Positions 1 to 12,900 of a stretch of DNA of 64,000 nucleotides are shown here, piece after piece (the first letter of the stretch is position 1; each line of letters begins with the position of its first letter). The position numbers were made by a program, and so were the translations under genes. The stretch lies in assembly GCA_002794735.1 (NCBI GenBank), contig NBAZ01000018.1, forward strand, positions 402,660 through 466,659. The letters are read 5' to 3'. This DNA comes from Pyrrhoderma lamaoense (taxonomy: Eukaryota; Basidiomycota; Agaricomycetes; Hymenochaetales; Hymenochaetaceae). The notes below the pieces were generated by a model. It ran no database searches and was not told the origin of the DNA. It worked only from the letters and a program-made list of their open reading frames with translations.

Positions 1-1731
1 TGTGGGTTCCGGACTCGTAAGTTGTGTAGTAAGCCACACACACGCACGCGCGCGCGCTACATGTGTGTGTGTGTGCCATGTTGCAAAGGGGGGGAGAGGG
101 AGGAGGGAAAGGGAATCACTTCTAAATAAGGCGATTGAGATGGAAAATAGGCTTATACTATGTAAGGAGAAACCCGTGATAAGGATTGTTCTCCATGGAG
201 TCTAGATCAGAGAGTTGTTCATCATTTACCTTGGATGCAGAGATATGAGATGAGTCCTTTTTTTTTTTTTATAATTATAAAAGAAAGGGAGAGAAGAAGG
301 AGAAAGTTGTGTATGTATGTATGTGTGTGTGTGTGTGTCTGTTGTGTTTCCGTAGGTTCCTCTTCTTCTTCTTCTTCTTTTGTTTACTTTTTGGGTTTCC
401 CATAAAAAGTTTGACTCGGAGAGATACATGTGCGGTTCTCCGGGGGGAGCCCCATCATGTATCAATATAGGCAGGTTATTATCATTCCATATAAGCGTTT
501 CATCCCTTTCCCCTTCCCCCCTCTTTTCATCCCTTCCATCTTTTCACAATAAGCTCCATCAGAAGGAGCCTATCCAATGAAAGGACTATGGTAACTTGAG
601 TATCGAGCAGCGCGGACTAGAGCTACCGTGTGTGATCCACCGGGTTTTGGTGAACTATTTCGCTCGTTAAAGAAAGTAAAAAGAGAATACTAGGGTTTAC
701 TTGATAGTGGAATGAAGGAAGTCTCAGACCGAGGGTTTTTGAAAAAAGTGGTAAGGAAGTAAGGAACGAGAAGAAAGAGAGAGTAAATGGTTGAGGTTAA
801 TGTACCGAATATGGAGATTGGTGGAAGAAAATAGCTTAAAAATCGTCCAGAGCCTAAAGGCATTCACTTCCGTTCCTACTTTTTTTTTTTTCCTCGAGTG
901 GATAATGTAGACCGTTACATCGGAGATTGAGAAATTGGATCGCAATGCTAGTCTGATGATTGATGATGTTCTATACTTAGGGAATATACTTATCCGAGAT
1001 GTGTTGATAGGAAACGCATAAATATATGGCAGTCTCCGACCACCCTATAGAGGGGTTTTGCATTATGGTTATAGTTAATATCTTTTTTCTTTTTCTTTTA
1101 TAAATAATATTAAGAATAATGAGTAATATTAAGGTTTATATACACTTACGAGAAGCTAGTTCAGCGCCAAACTTGGGGAATGGATACAAGCAAATGAGGG
1201 GAAAATGATTTGTGACAAAGGGCTTGTTTATTTTCAGCAGTGCACTTGTGAACAACAGGACGGGAGAGGGAGGAGGGAGCGGGCAGTGGATCTCGATCTG
1301 ATAGTATCATTCTTTCCCATCTTTGACGTCGATGGGTGTATATTGATTTGAATTCTATGAGTTTCTGTCCTTTAATTATCGATCTTCTAAAGAACGTCCG
1401 TAGGGCTTCAGCGTCCTGAGCTTCACTCCGTCACGGGAAATACGGTTATAATACTGCGAGAGAAGAGAGACGTAAATGCGATGGTTAAAAGACCGAGAAG
1501 AGTTGCATTTGTGATACACCGAATCGGAGGAGAGAGAAAGAGGGATTAGATTGCACAGTCTGCTAGGATGCAGAATAATTAATTGAGTGTTGGACAAAGG
1601 GATGTCAGATCAGGTAGGCGGAGTCAAGCGGAGTTTATCGGACACCGAAAATAAGAGAGTCCTGCATTATATATTATTATACAAGGTTGTTACACTGAGA
1701 GATTCGACTTTGATTATGTCATGTTTATCAA
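1..1731. other. 5' flanking DNA, low complexity, no gene recognised
   Basis: I see no convincing coding exon here. The stretch is marked by simple-sequence tracts: TG/CA runs near 61-75 and 313-338, a TTC/TCT run at about 359-380, and poly-T or poly-A runs at 258-271 and 881-891. Open frames in this region are short and biased by these repeats. It may be the upstream region or untranslated leader of the GATA-factor gene further right. Confidence 0.5.
59..380. repeat. TG and TCT microsatellites
   Basis: Two TG-rich runs (about 61-75 and 313-338, the second mixed with TATG units) and a TTC/TCT triplet run at about 359-380 lie close together. They generate spurious open frames of repeated Thr/His or Arg/Ser on both strands. 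Confidence 0.8.
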
Positions 1732-2093
1732 TTGAGTTTAGCCCGGCTTGCGATGCTGGTATTCCCTCATAGCGCTGAAGGCCTCGTGCAAGTACAGCCA
1801 AAGAGCGAACGCCCTAAACCCTTGAGCGGTGCAGCAGGAGTTGATGCTACATCGAACGCGGACGGCGAAGAAGACGGGGGGGGGGGGCATTTGCAGAGAG
1901 AGCTGATTAGATCACGGCGAAGGGCACTGCTGGGGGTTGAGAGAGATTGACAGTTTGTGATGATAATGATGATTCCGATGGGTCATTGATCTCGAGGGAG
2001 GCAGATTGTATTCTGACCGGGTGCAGTTCGCGGTGTGCTTGCTGCACGCCAGATTCCCATCGGTGGAGGATGTGATCGCCGAGGAGGACGAGT
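1732..2093 (+). other. possible 5' coding exon(s), unassigned
   Basis: The segment has protein-like but broken reading frames. One frame (1732-1950) is rich in Glu, Asp and Gly and crosses a run of about ten G residues near 1877-1886. Another frame at about 1997-2092 reads like ordinary protein (for example QFAVCLLHARFPSVEDVIAE) and ends at a sequence that fits a splice donor, gtaagc at 2094. If real, these would be upstream exons of the GATA factor or of a separate gene. No start codon or family could be assigned, so this is an inference from codon-level appearance only. Confidence 0.25.
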
Positions 2094-3260
2094 AAGCTGA
2101 TAGTAGCTACATGCGTCTTCTATCTACTTGGACTACTACAACTACTCCTAGTCCAGGCTGCAACTCGATGGAAGCAAACCTTAAATCACTCGCCGCCCAC
2201 TTTTCTCTCTATTTGTCCTCAATTTTCCTTTCTCCTCCTTCCTTCTTCGTCTCTCTCTTTTTTTTTAAGCTTTACTCGGCCGATGACGGCATGCCTTCCA
2301 TAACGAGCGAAAGAGTGACGTGAGATTGCCATTCCTGGAGCGGAAATTGACCGCCGATACAGGCAGTCAGGCGGTCCCCCATCAGAATTGATGGGATGGA
2401 CTGAGAGAGAGGGTGCGAGCCCGTGTGTCGAAGACCGTCGACGCCCGTCCTGGGGCAATACCGTGCTCAACGCTCAATCCGCCCTTTCCTCTTCTTCTTC
2501 ACCTCCTTCTCTCTCCTCCTCGCCAGCCATTTGCTTCCCAGTTCTCTTCTTCCTAGTCCTCTTCTCCCTTTCTTCCTCTTATCATCCACACACTCCACTA
2601 CCTCCATTTCAATCTCTTCCGGTGCGTCTTGCCCGCGCCCGTGCTCATTTCACTCCATCTTTGTTTGGTTTTGTCTCTTTTTATTTGGTTCCGGTATCAA
2701 TCCCTAGATCGGATGCCCAAGTCATCTTCCCGTAGGTGAGTAGTACCTTATCGATGCGAGGGAGGAGCTTAGAAAAAAAACACAAGAAATAAGAGAGAGA
2801 ATGTGTGTGTGTGTGTGTATGTGTGGTTATAACGGATCTCTGGGGTGTTACAACTGTTACGCGTGTTCACCCCCCACTTTCAGGTCCTACGATCACTTTC
2901 TTTTTTTTTTTCTGCTCCGAAGCCGCTGACTTTTTGTCCCGGATGATGGCCTATACGACATTTTACTGATCGACCTCTTTCTCTCCCTCCTCTATCTTAT
3001 TATTTTTTTTAAATTTCCTCAAACAAATATAAAATAATTGGCCGTCTTCTCTTGATGGAAATTCTCTGGGATGTCAACAAAAACCTAAAAATGCATTCTT
3101 TTTTTCTTTTCTATTTTATAACTCTTTTATTATTGTGACAATGTCTCATCTGGACGCAACTCGTTTGACACACATTACATTGCACATGTGTTGCATACAC
3201 ACGCCGCTGTCGAAATTCTCAAACTAAAATTACACCGGGTGGTTTACGAAACTGAATCTA
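2094..3260. other. pyrimidine-rich stretch, probably intronic or untranslated
   Basis: This stretch is dominated by CT-rich DNA (about 2195-2270 and 2480-2700), poly-T runs and a TG microsatellite at about 2800-2822. The open frames are mainly Ser/Leu/Phe/Pro products of the CT tracts and show no recognisable motif. It could be an intron or the 5' untranslated part of the downstream regulator gene. Confidence 0.4.
2800..2823. repeat. TG microsatellite
   Basis: An uninterrupted run of about ten TG dinucleotides is visible, followed by TATGTGTGG. Confidence 0.85.
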
Positions 3261-3274
3261 TTGCGTGCTGATGC

Positions 3275-6235
3275 TACTACGGGGCGGCTTCTTACTACTG
3301 GGACTATGATGATGACGACGTGGACACGGACAGAAAGCCACGCCATCAGAGTGAACCCTTACCTCCTCGGGCGGGCTCTGCAGAGTCCGAATCTGAATCC
3401 GAGGGGGAAGAGAGAGAAAAGGTCGCTGGAAGCATACACCGCATTGAAAGGTAGTGTACGTCCAGATGGATCCGGAAAGGAGAAAGAGAGGATGAAGAAC
3501 GAAGACAAGAAGACGCCGAGAGCAGACGAGGATGAGATGGCGCCTAGAGGGAGTCGAGGAGGAGATCGAGAGACGTCTGAGGTGAGTTGAGAGAGAGAGC
3601 GAAAGAGCGAGGGCGTATTCTATTCTGTTGCTATTTTTGGCAACAAGCTCTGTACGCCTCCCCTGGGGGATTGAGGGAACCCTAATGATTGAATGAGGTT
3701 GATGAGAGCTGATGACATTTCTGGCTCAAACCTATTTTCTGGTTTTCTTTTTCTTTTTTTTATTATAAAAATATATGTATTCCCTCCCCCCCTCTCCCCC
3801 CCCCCCTTTTTGATAAATGTATAATTGACTTTATATTTATTTATTTTATTTTATTTCCATTATCTTTTTTTGTATTATTCCAAAGGAAAGCGGGAATAAA
3901 ACGAGTAACACTGACCTTCTTCTATTCCTCCTTCCTCTCTCGACCACAGCCCTCCGACGAGTATAAAATGCCCGGACGTGTGCCCTCCCCCTCCGGTTAT
4001 CCCCCAGCTCGAACAATCCAATCTGCCAACAACTCGACTATCACTCCTCACTCTGACGCCAACAGCGACGACGACAAAGAGTACACTGCCCCTGACTTTG
4101 CCAACATCTCTTCTCCTTCTCCTCCACTGTCCTCGTCAAACGGCGCCAACTCTGGTAAGAGCCAAGAGGAAGCACATCTGCAGCCCCCGTTTTACCACAC
4201 GTAAATACCAATACAAGCACAATGTCCCATCGTGTCGAACAGTCGATCCGCCCTCGGTATGTTTTCAATTCACTCTCTCTTCTTCCGTGATCCTCTCTGC
4301 TTCTCATCCTCATCCTCATTCTCATTCTCATCCTTCTTCTCCTCGATCTTTCTAGTCACTACTCGGATGGCCACTATGAATCCCAATACTATTCCTCTCA
4401 CCAGCATCCTTCTCCGCCGCCCATAACAGCGCTTACCCACTCTCCCTCTCTCTCTTCCGATCGCTCCTCAGTCAACTCACCTGCTCCGACTATACTACCC
4501 CCATTGACACACCCCGGGGCACCCTTACCCTCACCAGCTCATTTGCAATCCTCTTCTGGATACTCATCTCCCTATCTTGCAAACACATCTCATCGTTATT
4601 CCATCTCTACTCCAGGTAGTGCTACATATGCTCACCCTGGAGCTGCTCATCACTCTCATTCTCCATACTACCATCCACACTCACATTCACATGCATCAAA
4701 CCCAACTGTTGCTCCTACAGAAGTCTTTGGTGCGCCCCTGCTTTACCTAGCCACTACTCCTCCCATCACCAAGGACATTCACATCATTCACACCATGGAT
4801 ACTCCGATCCTGCCTACGGTGCACACCATCCCTCTCACTATAACTCTGCAGGCCAGTATGCCGTAAGTCCTTACGCAACTACTGCATATGGACATGGCGG
4901 TGGGCTTGGAGGGTCCATGGGTGGCGGTGGTACTATTGGAGGTATGGGGATGAGTATGGGAGGAGGAATAGGCGGCGGGATGGGTGGTAGTGGTGGATTT
5001 ACACCGATCTATACAGATGATGCTTCCACTAAATTAAGTGATCGGGTGAGGCGACGGTGTTTCAATTGCTGTACAACGGATACGTCTACTTGGCGTCGTT
5101 CCAGTCTTAACCCTGGGAAAGTGGTACGTACACACTCTCTCCCTAACCTGATTGTTGTCCCGTGCCTTCCTTCCTCGTCCCCCTGCCCCTGTATCCTCTT
5201 GTTTTCACAAATTTGTCCTTTCTTTTCTTTTTGTCATTCCTTTTCTCCTCCGAGTCCCTTTTATTGGCCAGGGAGCTCTTCTGCGGGGAATCGCGGCAAG
5301 GGGTATGGTATACGAACATAATTGATATTAAAGAACTTGCTGGCTGGTGACTAGATCGAATTGAGATACTCCCTCATTCGTTTCAGGTTAGACTACTCCC
5401 AAATACGGCCAATATTCTTCCAGATTCTATTTTCACTGATGGACTTCCGCCCTTTGACTTCTCTACTTGTGGCTTAAATTCTTTTTTTCGCTCTTATTTT
5501 TTCTCACACCACAATTGCGATCCTTCTATTATTTAATTATTATTAATTACAAACCAGGCTGCTAACTAAAATTTTTTATATTAATTTTTTCTTTAATAGT
5601 TATGCAACAAATGCGGACTTTTTGAACGCACACACTCGAGGCCTCGCCCTGATCAGTTCCCGCATAAACGTGCTCCACTCCAGATGCCCCAACCTGGGCC
5701 GCCCGGAGTCTCCGGCGCTCCCGACGGTACAGCCCCTCCGTCCCACAATCAGCAATCTCAACAATCGTTGCCTTCCGTCTCTCCGTCTCAGAGTCGACAA
5801 CAACAGCAGCAGCAGCAGCAGACGTTGCCCCCGACGACAAACCACCCTTCCTTAGGTGCTGCCTACAATCACCCTTCTGCTTTGCCCCAAATACAAGAAT
5901 GGCTTCGCCCCGGGTCTAGTAACTCGGCAAACGCGAATAACTCATCTCCGTCTGCTACATCCGCTTCTAATAGCATAAATAATGGGACAGCCTCATCGAG
6001 TCCTAGCCTAGGTAGCGCTGGACCGAGCAGCAGGGCGCCAAGTGCTGCTAGCCAACATCCAAGCTCGGAGACCATAAAACCAGAAAACTCAAGTCCAACT
6101 CTCAAGTCAAAGAGGACTGAGTCAGGGTCAAGTAGCAACGGTATAGATTGTGGATCTGGTGATGAAAAACGGGCGATTAAAAATAGCCCTGGCGCAAGTC
6201 CCTTGGGCAGTCCGGGTCCTGAACATAGCAGATAA
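3275..6235 (+). CDS. GATA-type zinc-finger transcription factor (5' end unresolved)
   Basis: This is a nuclear DNA-binding regulator. The zinc finger is assembled from two exons. The first ends at 5123 and encodes CFNC followed by TSTWRRSSLNPGK. The second starts at 5600 and encodes LCNKCGLFERTHSRPRP, giving a CX2C-X19-CX2C finger with the basic tail typical of basidiomycete GATA proteins. Traced exons are about 3275-3581 (acidic, Ser/Glu-rich, frame disturbed near 3450), 3950-4256, 4356-5123 and 5600-6235. The regions beside the finger are His/Ser/Tyr-rich before it, with a Gly/Met-rich stretch, and Gln/Ser/Asn-rich after it, with a polyglutamine run at about 5800-5820. Two one-base gaps, in the C run 4184-4188 and the C run 4735-4738, must be filled to keep one frame; they look like assembly deletions. 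The first ATG of the gene was not found. Family assignment is firm; target genes cannot be inferred. Confidence 0.85.
5124..5599 (+). other. long intron splitting the GATA zinc finger
   Basis: Donor gtacgt at 5124 and acceptor ttaatag ending at 5599 join the two cysteine pairs of the finger in phase 0. At 476 nt this intron is several times longer than most others in the window. Retention or skipping would remove the second CX2C pair. The interior is CT-rich and then AT-rich. Confidence 0.75.
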
Positions 6236-9200
6236 CTAAACAAAAAAAGAGCACATGAATAAAGGATGAGGAATAGAGAGTTGGCAGGTATTGAAAGTGG
6301 ACGTGGCTGTGGTGTGCGCGGGTGTGCGGCTTTCCTATTCCTTTATTATTTTCTTTTGCTGTGGCCGTTACTTCTCGTCCGGCTCCAACGTCCACTTCCA
6401 TTGTACAGTTTCTCCTTATGGTTGAAGCTCCCTGAATCGTATGCGTTTCCTTTCTCGTATGTCAATTAATGACTCGACAGGAAAGGATCTCAATTAATTG
6501 AGCTTGAAACTCCTGTTGCGGCATCACATAATTCCCACTGCCCCCCCTCCTCCCCCTCTTCACTAGTTTGCATCCAACCGCTTTCCAGATTCCAAATCTA
6601 TCTTCCTTTGCTTTTCTTGTGTTTCATCTTCCACCCCTCTCCTAGCTCGGACAAGACAAGACGGATTAACAGAGTCACATTCCAGCACCCGTTTTAATGA
6701 CTCTAGTGTGCAGCTGAAATGAAACGTAATGTATTAAAAAATCTAGAGCCTACTGCTAGTTTCTTGTGATACGGTATTTAGGCTATTCATCCCCTATCCC
6801 CCCACCCCCTTCCGATGAACTACCCTTTTCTACTCGCATCCGATCTAGATTACTCAATATTCAGCACGGCAATTGCTCGCTCGCTCGCTCTGTACTCTCT
6901 TTACTCAAGGCTGCGGCGCAGTGTCTTCGCTTTATTGTTGTTACACTCTTCTCGCCTGGGCTAGTCGTCCCCCCCCCCCTTTTATCGTCAAGAACTTTTT
7001 GTTTATCGGATCTCAACGCGTTTATAACCTGGCTGTATCTTCGTTCTAATCGGACTTTTTTTTTCTTGAAAGAAATCAACTATCTAGAACGTTATCTACT
7101 CTCGAATCTTTGTTCCCTGTTTCTGTTATTATTTATGGCTTGAAGAACAGCCCCTTTTCATTTTTTTTTGCTTTGAAAGTTTTACAAGTAGAAATACGTT
7201 GTAGTATATTCTCCTTGCTTTTATTACCCCCTTTTGAAATCCCCCTTGCTATGATCTGATCTTTGCTTTTATCGCATTACTCTTTGCCACGTTTTCAAAC
7301 TTTTGTTCCGCATAAATCCTCTGTCTGAACCGCATCCGTTTACGTCCAAATCTCTATACATCTCCTTGCACGTCCAAAAAGTTGTTATCCTCCTTGATTG
7401 ATTTTTTCCTTTTTACAATACGTGATATCAATGTGTTTTTTCTTTCTTTACCGATCTCTCTCTTCCCCATTGTTTATGTACCCCCTTCTATCTCTTCTTG
7501 TCATACTATTCTTGATGTTCTCTGAAAAAAAAATTGTTTCTCTTCATGTATTGATACCTCGCTATCCCTCGTCTGCGCTAAACTGTTTCTCCCTTTGACT
7601 TGATCCTATCTGCCTCCCTTTTTCCCCCATGTAAATACAGATTTGTGGAGAGTTAAATTGGTTACTCTTTCGCTCTTGTTTAGCTCTTTTTTTCTTTTCT
7701 TTTTTTTTCCTTTTCCTTTTTTAAAGGTAGTTACGCCTAGGCTGATTCCCGTCTTTTCTTTTTTCAATTCGATTATTGACTGTCGACTTTAAAACTAAAT
7801 TCTCTGTGTTATCTTACCTTTGATATATCTGATGAAAATTTTTCTCTGGTTTTTTCTTTTGTTGTTGTTAAAGATGATTTGAGAAAGAAATGAGAAAACG
7901 GAATAGGAAATGAGAGATAAGAAAAGGCGAACTTCATTCAATGGAAAACACAACGCACACGGAAGAAAAACTAGAAAGTTAATAAGGAGAGAGTATGTGA
8001 TCTGTGCGAACTGCTGTGCTTATTTCCATTTTTTTTCTTTCGTTACTTCTTTTTGTGATTATTTGATTGATGGGCTGGTTGTCTTTGAGATGGGGATGGG
8101 GATCGCCTAGTGATCTGGATGAGTACGTGCAACTGATACAACTGTTGCGAGCACGAGGGGGAAGGAGGGGGACGGCGAACAGACCTCTCTCGCCCCTTTC
8201 GCTCTCCTCCGTTTTTTCTTATGTGTGTGTTATGTGTAGGGGGACTTCTATTCTTCGTGATCCGTGTTCTTTTTTTCTGTTGTTGTTGTTGATGTTGGTG
8301 GTGGTGGTGGTGGTGGTAGTGCACGTGTGTGTCTGTGTATAGGAGAAGTTCTTCGAATTGAATATGTGTGATTTGGTTTTATGATACCATCTATTATCTT
8401 AGGATATGGGGGGGGGGATTTGATTTGGAGTTCCCTGTGTATGTGCTGTTGTCTTGTTGTTGGGAGTGTTGTTGTTGTGATCACAAGCATGTATATCTGA
8501 TCTGTTCTTACTGTTTTTTTTTTTCAAGAAGAAATGAGATCTTGAGTGCTTATTGTCCTCCTCTCCTTACTCATCTCAGTTCAGTTTATGTGGCTCTATG
8601 ATGAGAGGTTCGTTATTCGTAGTTATTGTCTTTATACTTTATGTCAATATGGATATTGGACGTCGTTATTTAACGTGCATACAATAAGAAGAAGAGAACT
8701 ATGGATTGACTTCGGTTTTCGCGATTCGAAGAGAAAAAAGAAAGGGAAAGGAAAGAGAAAGGTTCCACGTCATTCTTGTCTCAGTCTCAGTTGGTGGTAA
8801 GCTAAACTCCTTCCTCTTCTTCTCGTTAAGGGAGGGGAAAAGAGAGAGGGTGGGAGAGGGGGTGGCTTAAGGTTTTAGAGAAGGGAGACGAAGTAGGCAA
8901 GGAGCAAGGAGCAAGAGATAATTTTTTTTTTTCGAGAGATCCGTCACGGTCTCCTTCCCCCCCCTCTTCTGTTCATAAACTATAAACTATAAACTAATGA
9001 ACTAATGAACTAACGAAATGAAAAAAAAGTTAAGTTAACTGTCCAGTATTGATTGGATGCCCGTGAGCGAGCGAGAAGACGCGGATATAGCTAATAGCTT
9101 ACAGGGAAATCTTGGTGGAAGGGGAACAATTTCGCTTCGGGTCGGAATGATACCTTGGAGGGATGGGTGTACCTGATAGGTTATATGAGCCTTTCCTTTT

Positions 9201-9880
9201 TTCTTTTTTGGAAGGGAGGGTAGGGGGAGGGACTTCAAGATTTAAATGTGAGAAAAAAAAAGGAGAACGAGAGAGAGAGGTTGTGGCTCTTCTTCTTTTG
9301 ATTTTTTTTCCCTCCTCGGACTACTCCTTATTTTTTTTTGTTTATCTGATTTTTTTAAAAGAGATTTCCTTCTTTCTAAAATCAGCGGGAAAAAATGGGA
9401 AAGGGGGGCAGAAGGCAGAAGGACGGGGAGAATGAATGACCTCCCCCCGACCTTTCCTTAATTTGACTGAGCTCGGAACCATGTGCTTTCCGGTCCTTCG
9501 GGCGGTGTAAGACCAGAAACTTTACTTCGTTGGAAGCATATGGGAGGATAATGGGGAGAAGAGGGTCGGCGGAAAAAAAAAGAACAGGGATTAGAAGTTT
9601 CTTCCTGGCTTAATGGGCGAGAAGAGCTAAGTATAGATGAAACACGTATAAAAAAGGGAGGAGGGAAAAAAAAAAGTTAAGGTAGGGATGGGTTGTGTGG
9701 CTTGGCACCCCCCTCCCCGTGATTATGGGCAAAAAGAAGAATTAGGTTAAGGAAGGTACTTATTTGGAAGGTCCTTTTTTTTTGTGGAAAATCATTTGGA
9801 GAAGTAAGATCTGATACGGAACGATCGAAGTGGCAAACATTAGTATTTTTAGAGATGTTGTTGTTGTTCTTTTTTTTTTT
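6236..9880. other. gene-poor, pyrimidine- and microsatellite-rich DNA
   Basis: Downstream of the GATA gene I see no recognisable coding sequence. The first part probably holds its 3' untranslated region. It contains many homopolymer runs, CT-rich stretches (about 6540-7800), a purine-rich stretch (about 8700-9000) and triplet repeats. The open frames present are Phe/Leu/Ser- or His-rich by-products of these tracts. Confidence 0.5.
8277..8322. repeat. TGT/GGT triplet microsatellite
   Basis: A run of TGT triplets passes into about seven GGT triplets. The opposite strand reads as a His-rich open frame that I treat as an artefact of the repeat. Confidence 0.8.
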
Positions 9881-9893
9881 TGTTCGAGTGGTG

Positions 9894-9962
9894 GTGACGA
9901 TGATGATGATGATGAATATATAATGATGATGGTGATGATTGATGATGAAGATGAAGACGATG
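9894..9962. repeat. GAT triplet microsatellite, imperfect
   Basis: Repeated GAT/GAC/GAA triplets are interrupted by a short AT-rich segment (atatataat). No flanking coding frame supports a translated Asp tract. Confidence 0.75.
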
Positions 9963-12900
9963 ATTATTGCTATGCGTAAACATGATGGTTAGGAATGGAT
10001 AGGTAGGTCTATATAGAGCTTGATTGGATAACTTTGGGTTTATACTGAAAAAAAAATCGGAGAGCCGGATCGAAGGGGATAGCTATGGCTGTTATTTGCT
10101 CTTGTACTTAGTATACAAAAATAAAGTCGTGTCCAAACTTCTGGGCAATTTACGTTTGCATAGGTCCGAGGAGGTGCCGTTCAATTTTGTGGTCGGATTT
10201 CGTTACAAAACGCATGGGACGGGAGAGGTGTTATTTTCAGTCAGATTGATTTGGGGTTGAGTCATAAGGAGACAAGGTGCGTTCATGTGTGCATGTGCAT
10301 GAGCGCAGAGCTTGTCTTGGCTTTAGGGTTTAAATATAGATATAGTATCAAAGATGACAATTGAAAAAAACCTATGATTTGATCTCTTTTCTAATTCTTT
10401 TTTCATAAATACAAGTATGAGTGACTTTCATTGAGAATATATATCAAGAAAAACCAAGGTTAGCATATTCGATATAGCACCTTAGATAGACGCTTAAGAT
10501 AGAAATCTCTTGTGTTTCTTTAATATGATGATTAAATTCTATCAGAATAGAATAGAACAATCAGTAGATTTGATCACTCTGACGCACTTGCTTGTCGTAA
10601 TGACCCATGGACTCGCTTTGAATAAGTAGCTAGAGAATTTAAAACTTACGAACCCTTTTGACCAGTAGTGGAAAAACTTTGAGTTGTAAGTAAGTGCGCG
10701 TTTATTAAGCGCACTGGAAAACTTATGGTCTAATATAATAAAAAGGTTCAGAATTCCGGAACTTTGTATACAACAATGCTAGGTTAAGCATGAAAAATGA
10801 ATCCTTATTTGTCATGAGGATAATTATAGTAGTCCTAGATATGTGCCGATGAGTGAATTACACTGCAAATTTTGACGCCCTGTTTATTATGTGCTCTGGG
10901 TGAGAAGTAATCTCGTTCCAGTAACCAGATGTATTGCCTTCATTCAGTTATTCGCATTTAGAAGACAATGGTAGCGATAAGAGATAATAGGAGGCGGTGT
11001 CTTCTAACACAACGAGTGACAGCGTTTTTTTTAGAGTTGTCCATTTTTAACACGTGATTTTCGCTCAACACCGAGACGGCGCGACATGGCTGTTTCTCTT
11101 TTTTATACATAAACGGAAGAAAAAGTACTCAATCCGTTTTCTACATCGTTTGAAATTGGTGGATGTCATGAGTCTTTTCCAGGGAAGTTAACATCCTCAT
11201 AATATTGATAAGCGTGGCAATGTGTCCAATTCTAATTAGCACCAGACATCATGTTCTCTGTAAACTGTATCAGTCTACTGTAACTTAAATCGGCATCTGC
11301 TAAAATCCGAACCGCCTATGGAATAGGAGGTATGTAACGCAAAATATCAATATGCCGATGGTTCTATCATTCTAATGGACTGCATATACTTGTTTCCGCT
11401 TCTACAGAGCATGTAAACAGCTTTTGAAGAGAATTTTTCACTAATTAGGAGAAGTAACCTAGATATCATTAATGTTGTTGGTATTGATAGCAAACTTCCG
11501 ACTACTATAAGCTTCCGGGCTGAACGCACATCAAGCTACAATTACAGGGGGAGACTGGTTTAGAAGCAAACGGAGGCTGAGTTGAATACTGGTAGTAATT
11601 GAAGAAACGAAGTGCCGAAGTATGACTATGATACTCGGAAGAGTTTGAACGCGAGCACGATCCCCAATACACATAGATGTGAGCCAATAAAGAACCCCGG
11701 GTCGAAGAGTGCAAAGCGGTTTATTTGAGATACTGCATAAGGCAAGATCCTAAGTTCCTATATGAAAGAATATGATGTAAGAAGCGTCTAGGCTAGAAGC
11801 GCCAATGTAAGGTTACTAAAGTCGTAGTACCTCCTGAAGGATTCTTGAGATTGATTGTAATACATTAGCTTGTCTAAGAATAACAGAAGCCAAGTCCATG
11901 TTTGAAGTATTTGCGGACTCGGAGTTTATTCGTGCAAGGCGCTGACTTGGACTTCAATTCATCGTTCCTTCGTGAAGATTGACATACCGCACATAAAAAT
12001 GAATACCAGGTAGTAATTAAGTTATGTGCTGTGCTCTACGTCCTCCCGGAATGAATTGCTACCATCGAGTTTGGAAGAGATTCATGTTTACGATATGAAA
12101 GAGTTCAGCTTTTTTTTGACAAGATTACGGGACAAGAGGATCTCTAAAAAGGGGATCTTCGGATGCAACCACCAACTGTTGCATTTGCAGGGTCGCCGAG
12201 AAGACGGAGGTGGCGATGAACTTTGATCTACACCTAACCAATCGTGCATACATGAAGTTGATAAACACTCGCCGCGTTTGTCGAGGACCCAAATTAGGTA
12301 ATCGCCTCTTGGGGGCACATGCCCCTCCCCCTAGAGCAGGTGGTTTGAAGCTATGCTAATGGACCGATAGCTTTACTGCAACGAGGAGTTTTGAATGGAA
12401 GCCTTATGGTGAATGAAGTAAGGCGAGGCGAAGGCGAAGAAGAGGAATCACTGTTTCTGTTTCTACATACGACCATGGAAAGAAAGAAAGCATATCACCA
12501 ATAGCTTTTAGACGCGCACGGCAATGTGCGATTGCAGGATCATCCCATCCCTGATTCTGTACATGGTTCATGGGACATCACTCTCAAAAGGTAAGTCTTA
12601 TTCCTTTTTTTTTAAAGCCAAGTGGCGCCGTACATGACAGGACCATACTAGTGCTAGCCACAGTCATCGTATTGCATATTGTTTCGTTGCATTTACGTCC
12701 TTTCGCGGGAAGAAGACCAAAGGTGGCGTTTCTGATGGACCTCAGAGACTAACGGGAGTTCTCCCCACTTTCTTCCCACTATCATCATGTTTTGGCTTTA
12801 ATGAAAGTATGATCCCGAGGATGGAAGGTATGTGAAAATAGTAAATGTCTAACTCAGTCATCTGATCGGTATCTATACCTACTTATCATTATCAGCGCTG

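Noticed and set aside
2388..2735. Ser/Pro/Phe-rich open frames of about 100 codons
   Set aside because: They arise from CT-rich low-complexity DNA with no motif and overlap each other in different frames.
4155..4183. A 29-nt intron in the GATA gene
   Set aside because: It is too short for splicing; a missing C in the run 4184-4188 restores the frame without any intron and fits the general deletion pattern.
8043..8490. His- and Thr-rich open frames on the minus strand
   Set aside because: They are translations of TGT/GGT triplet repeats and have no supporting flanking exons.
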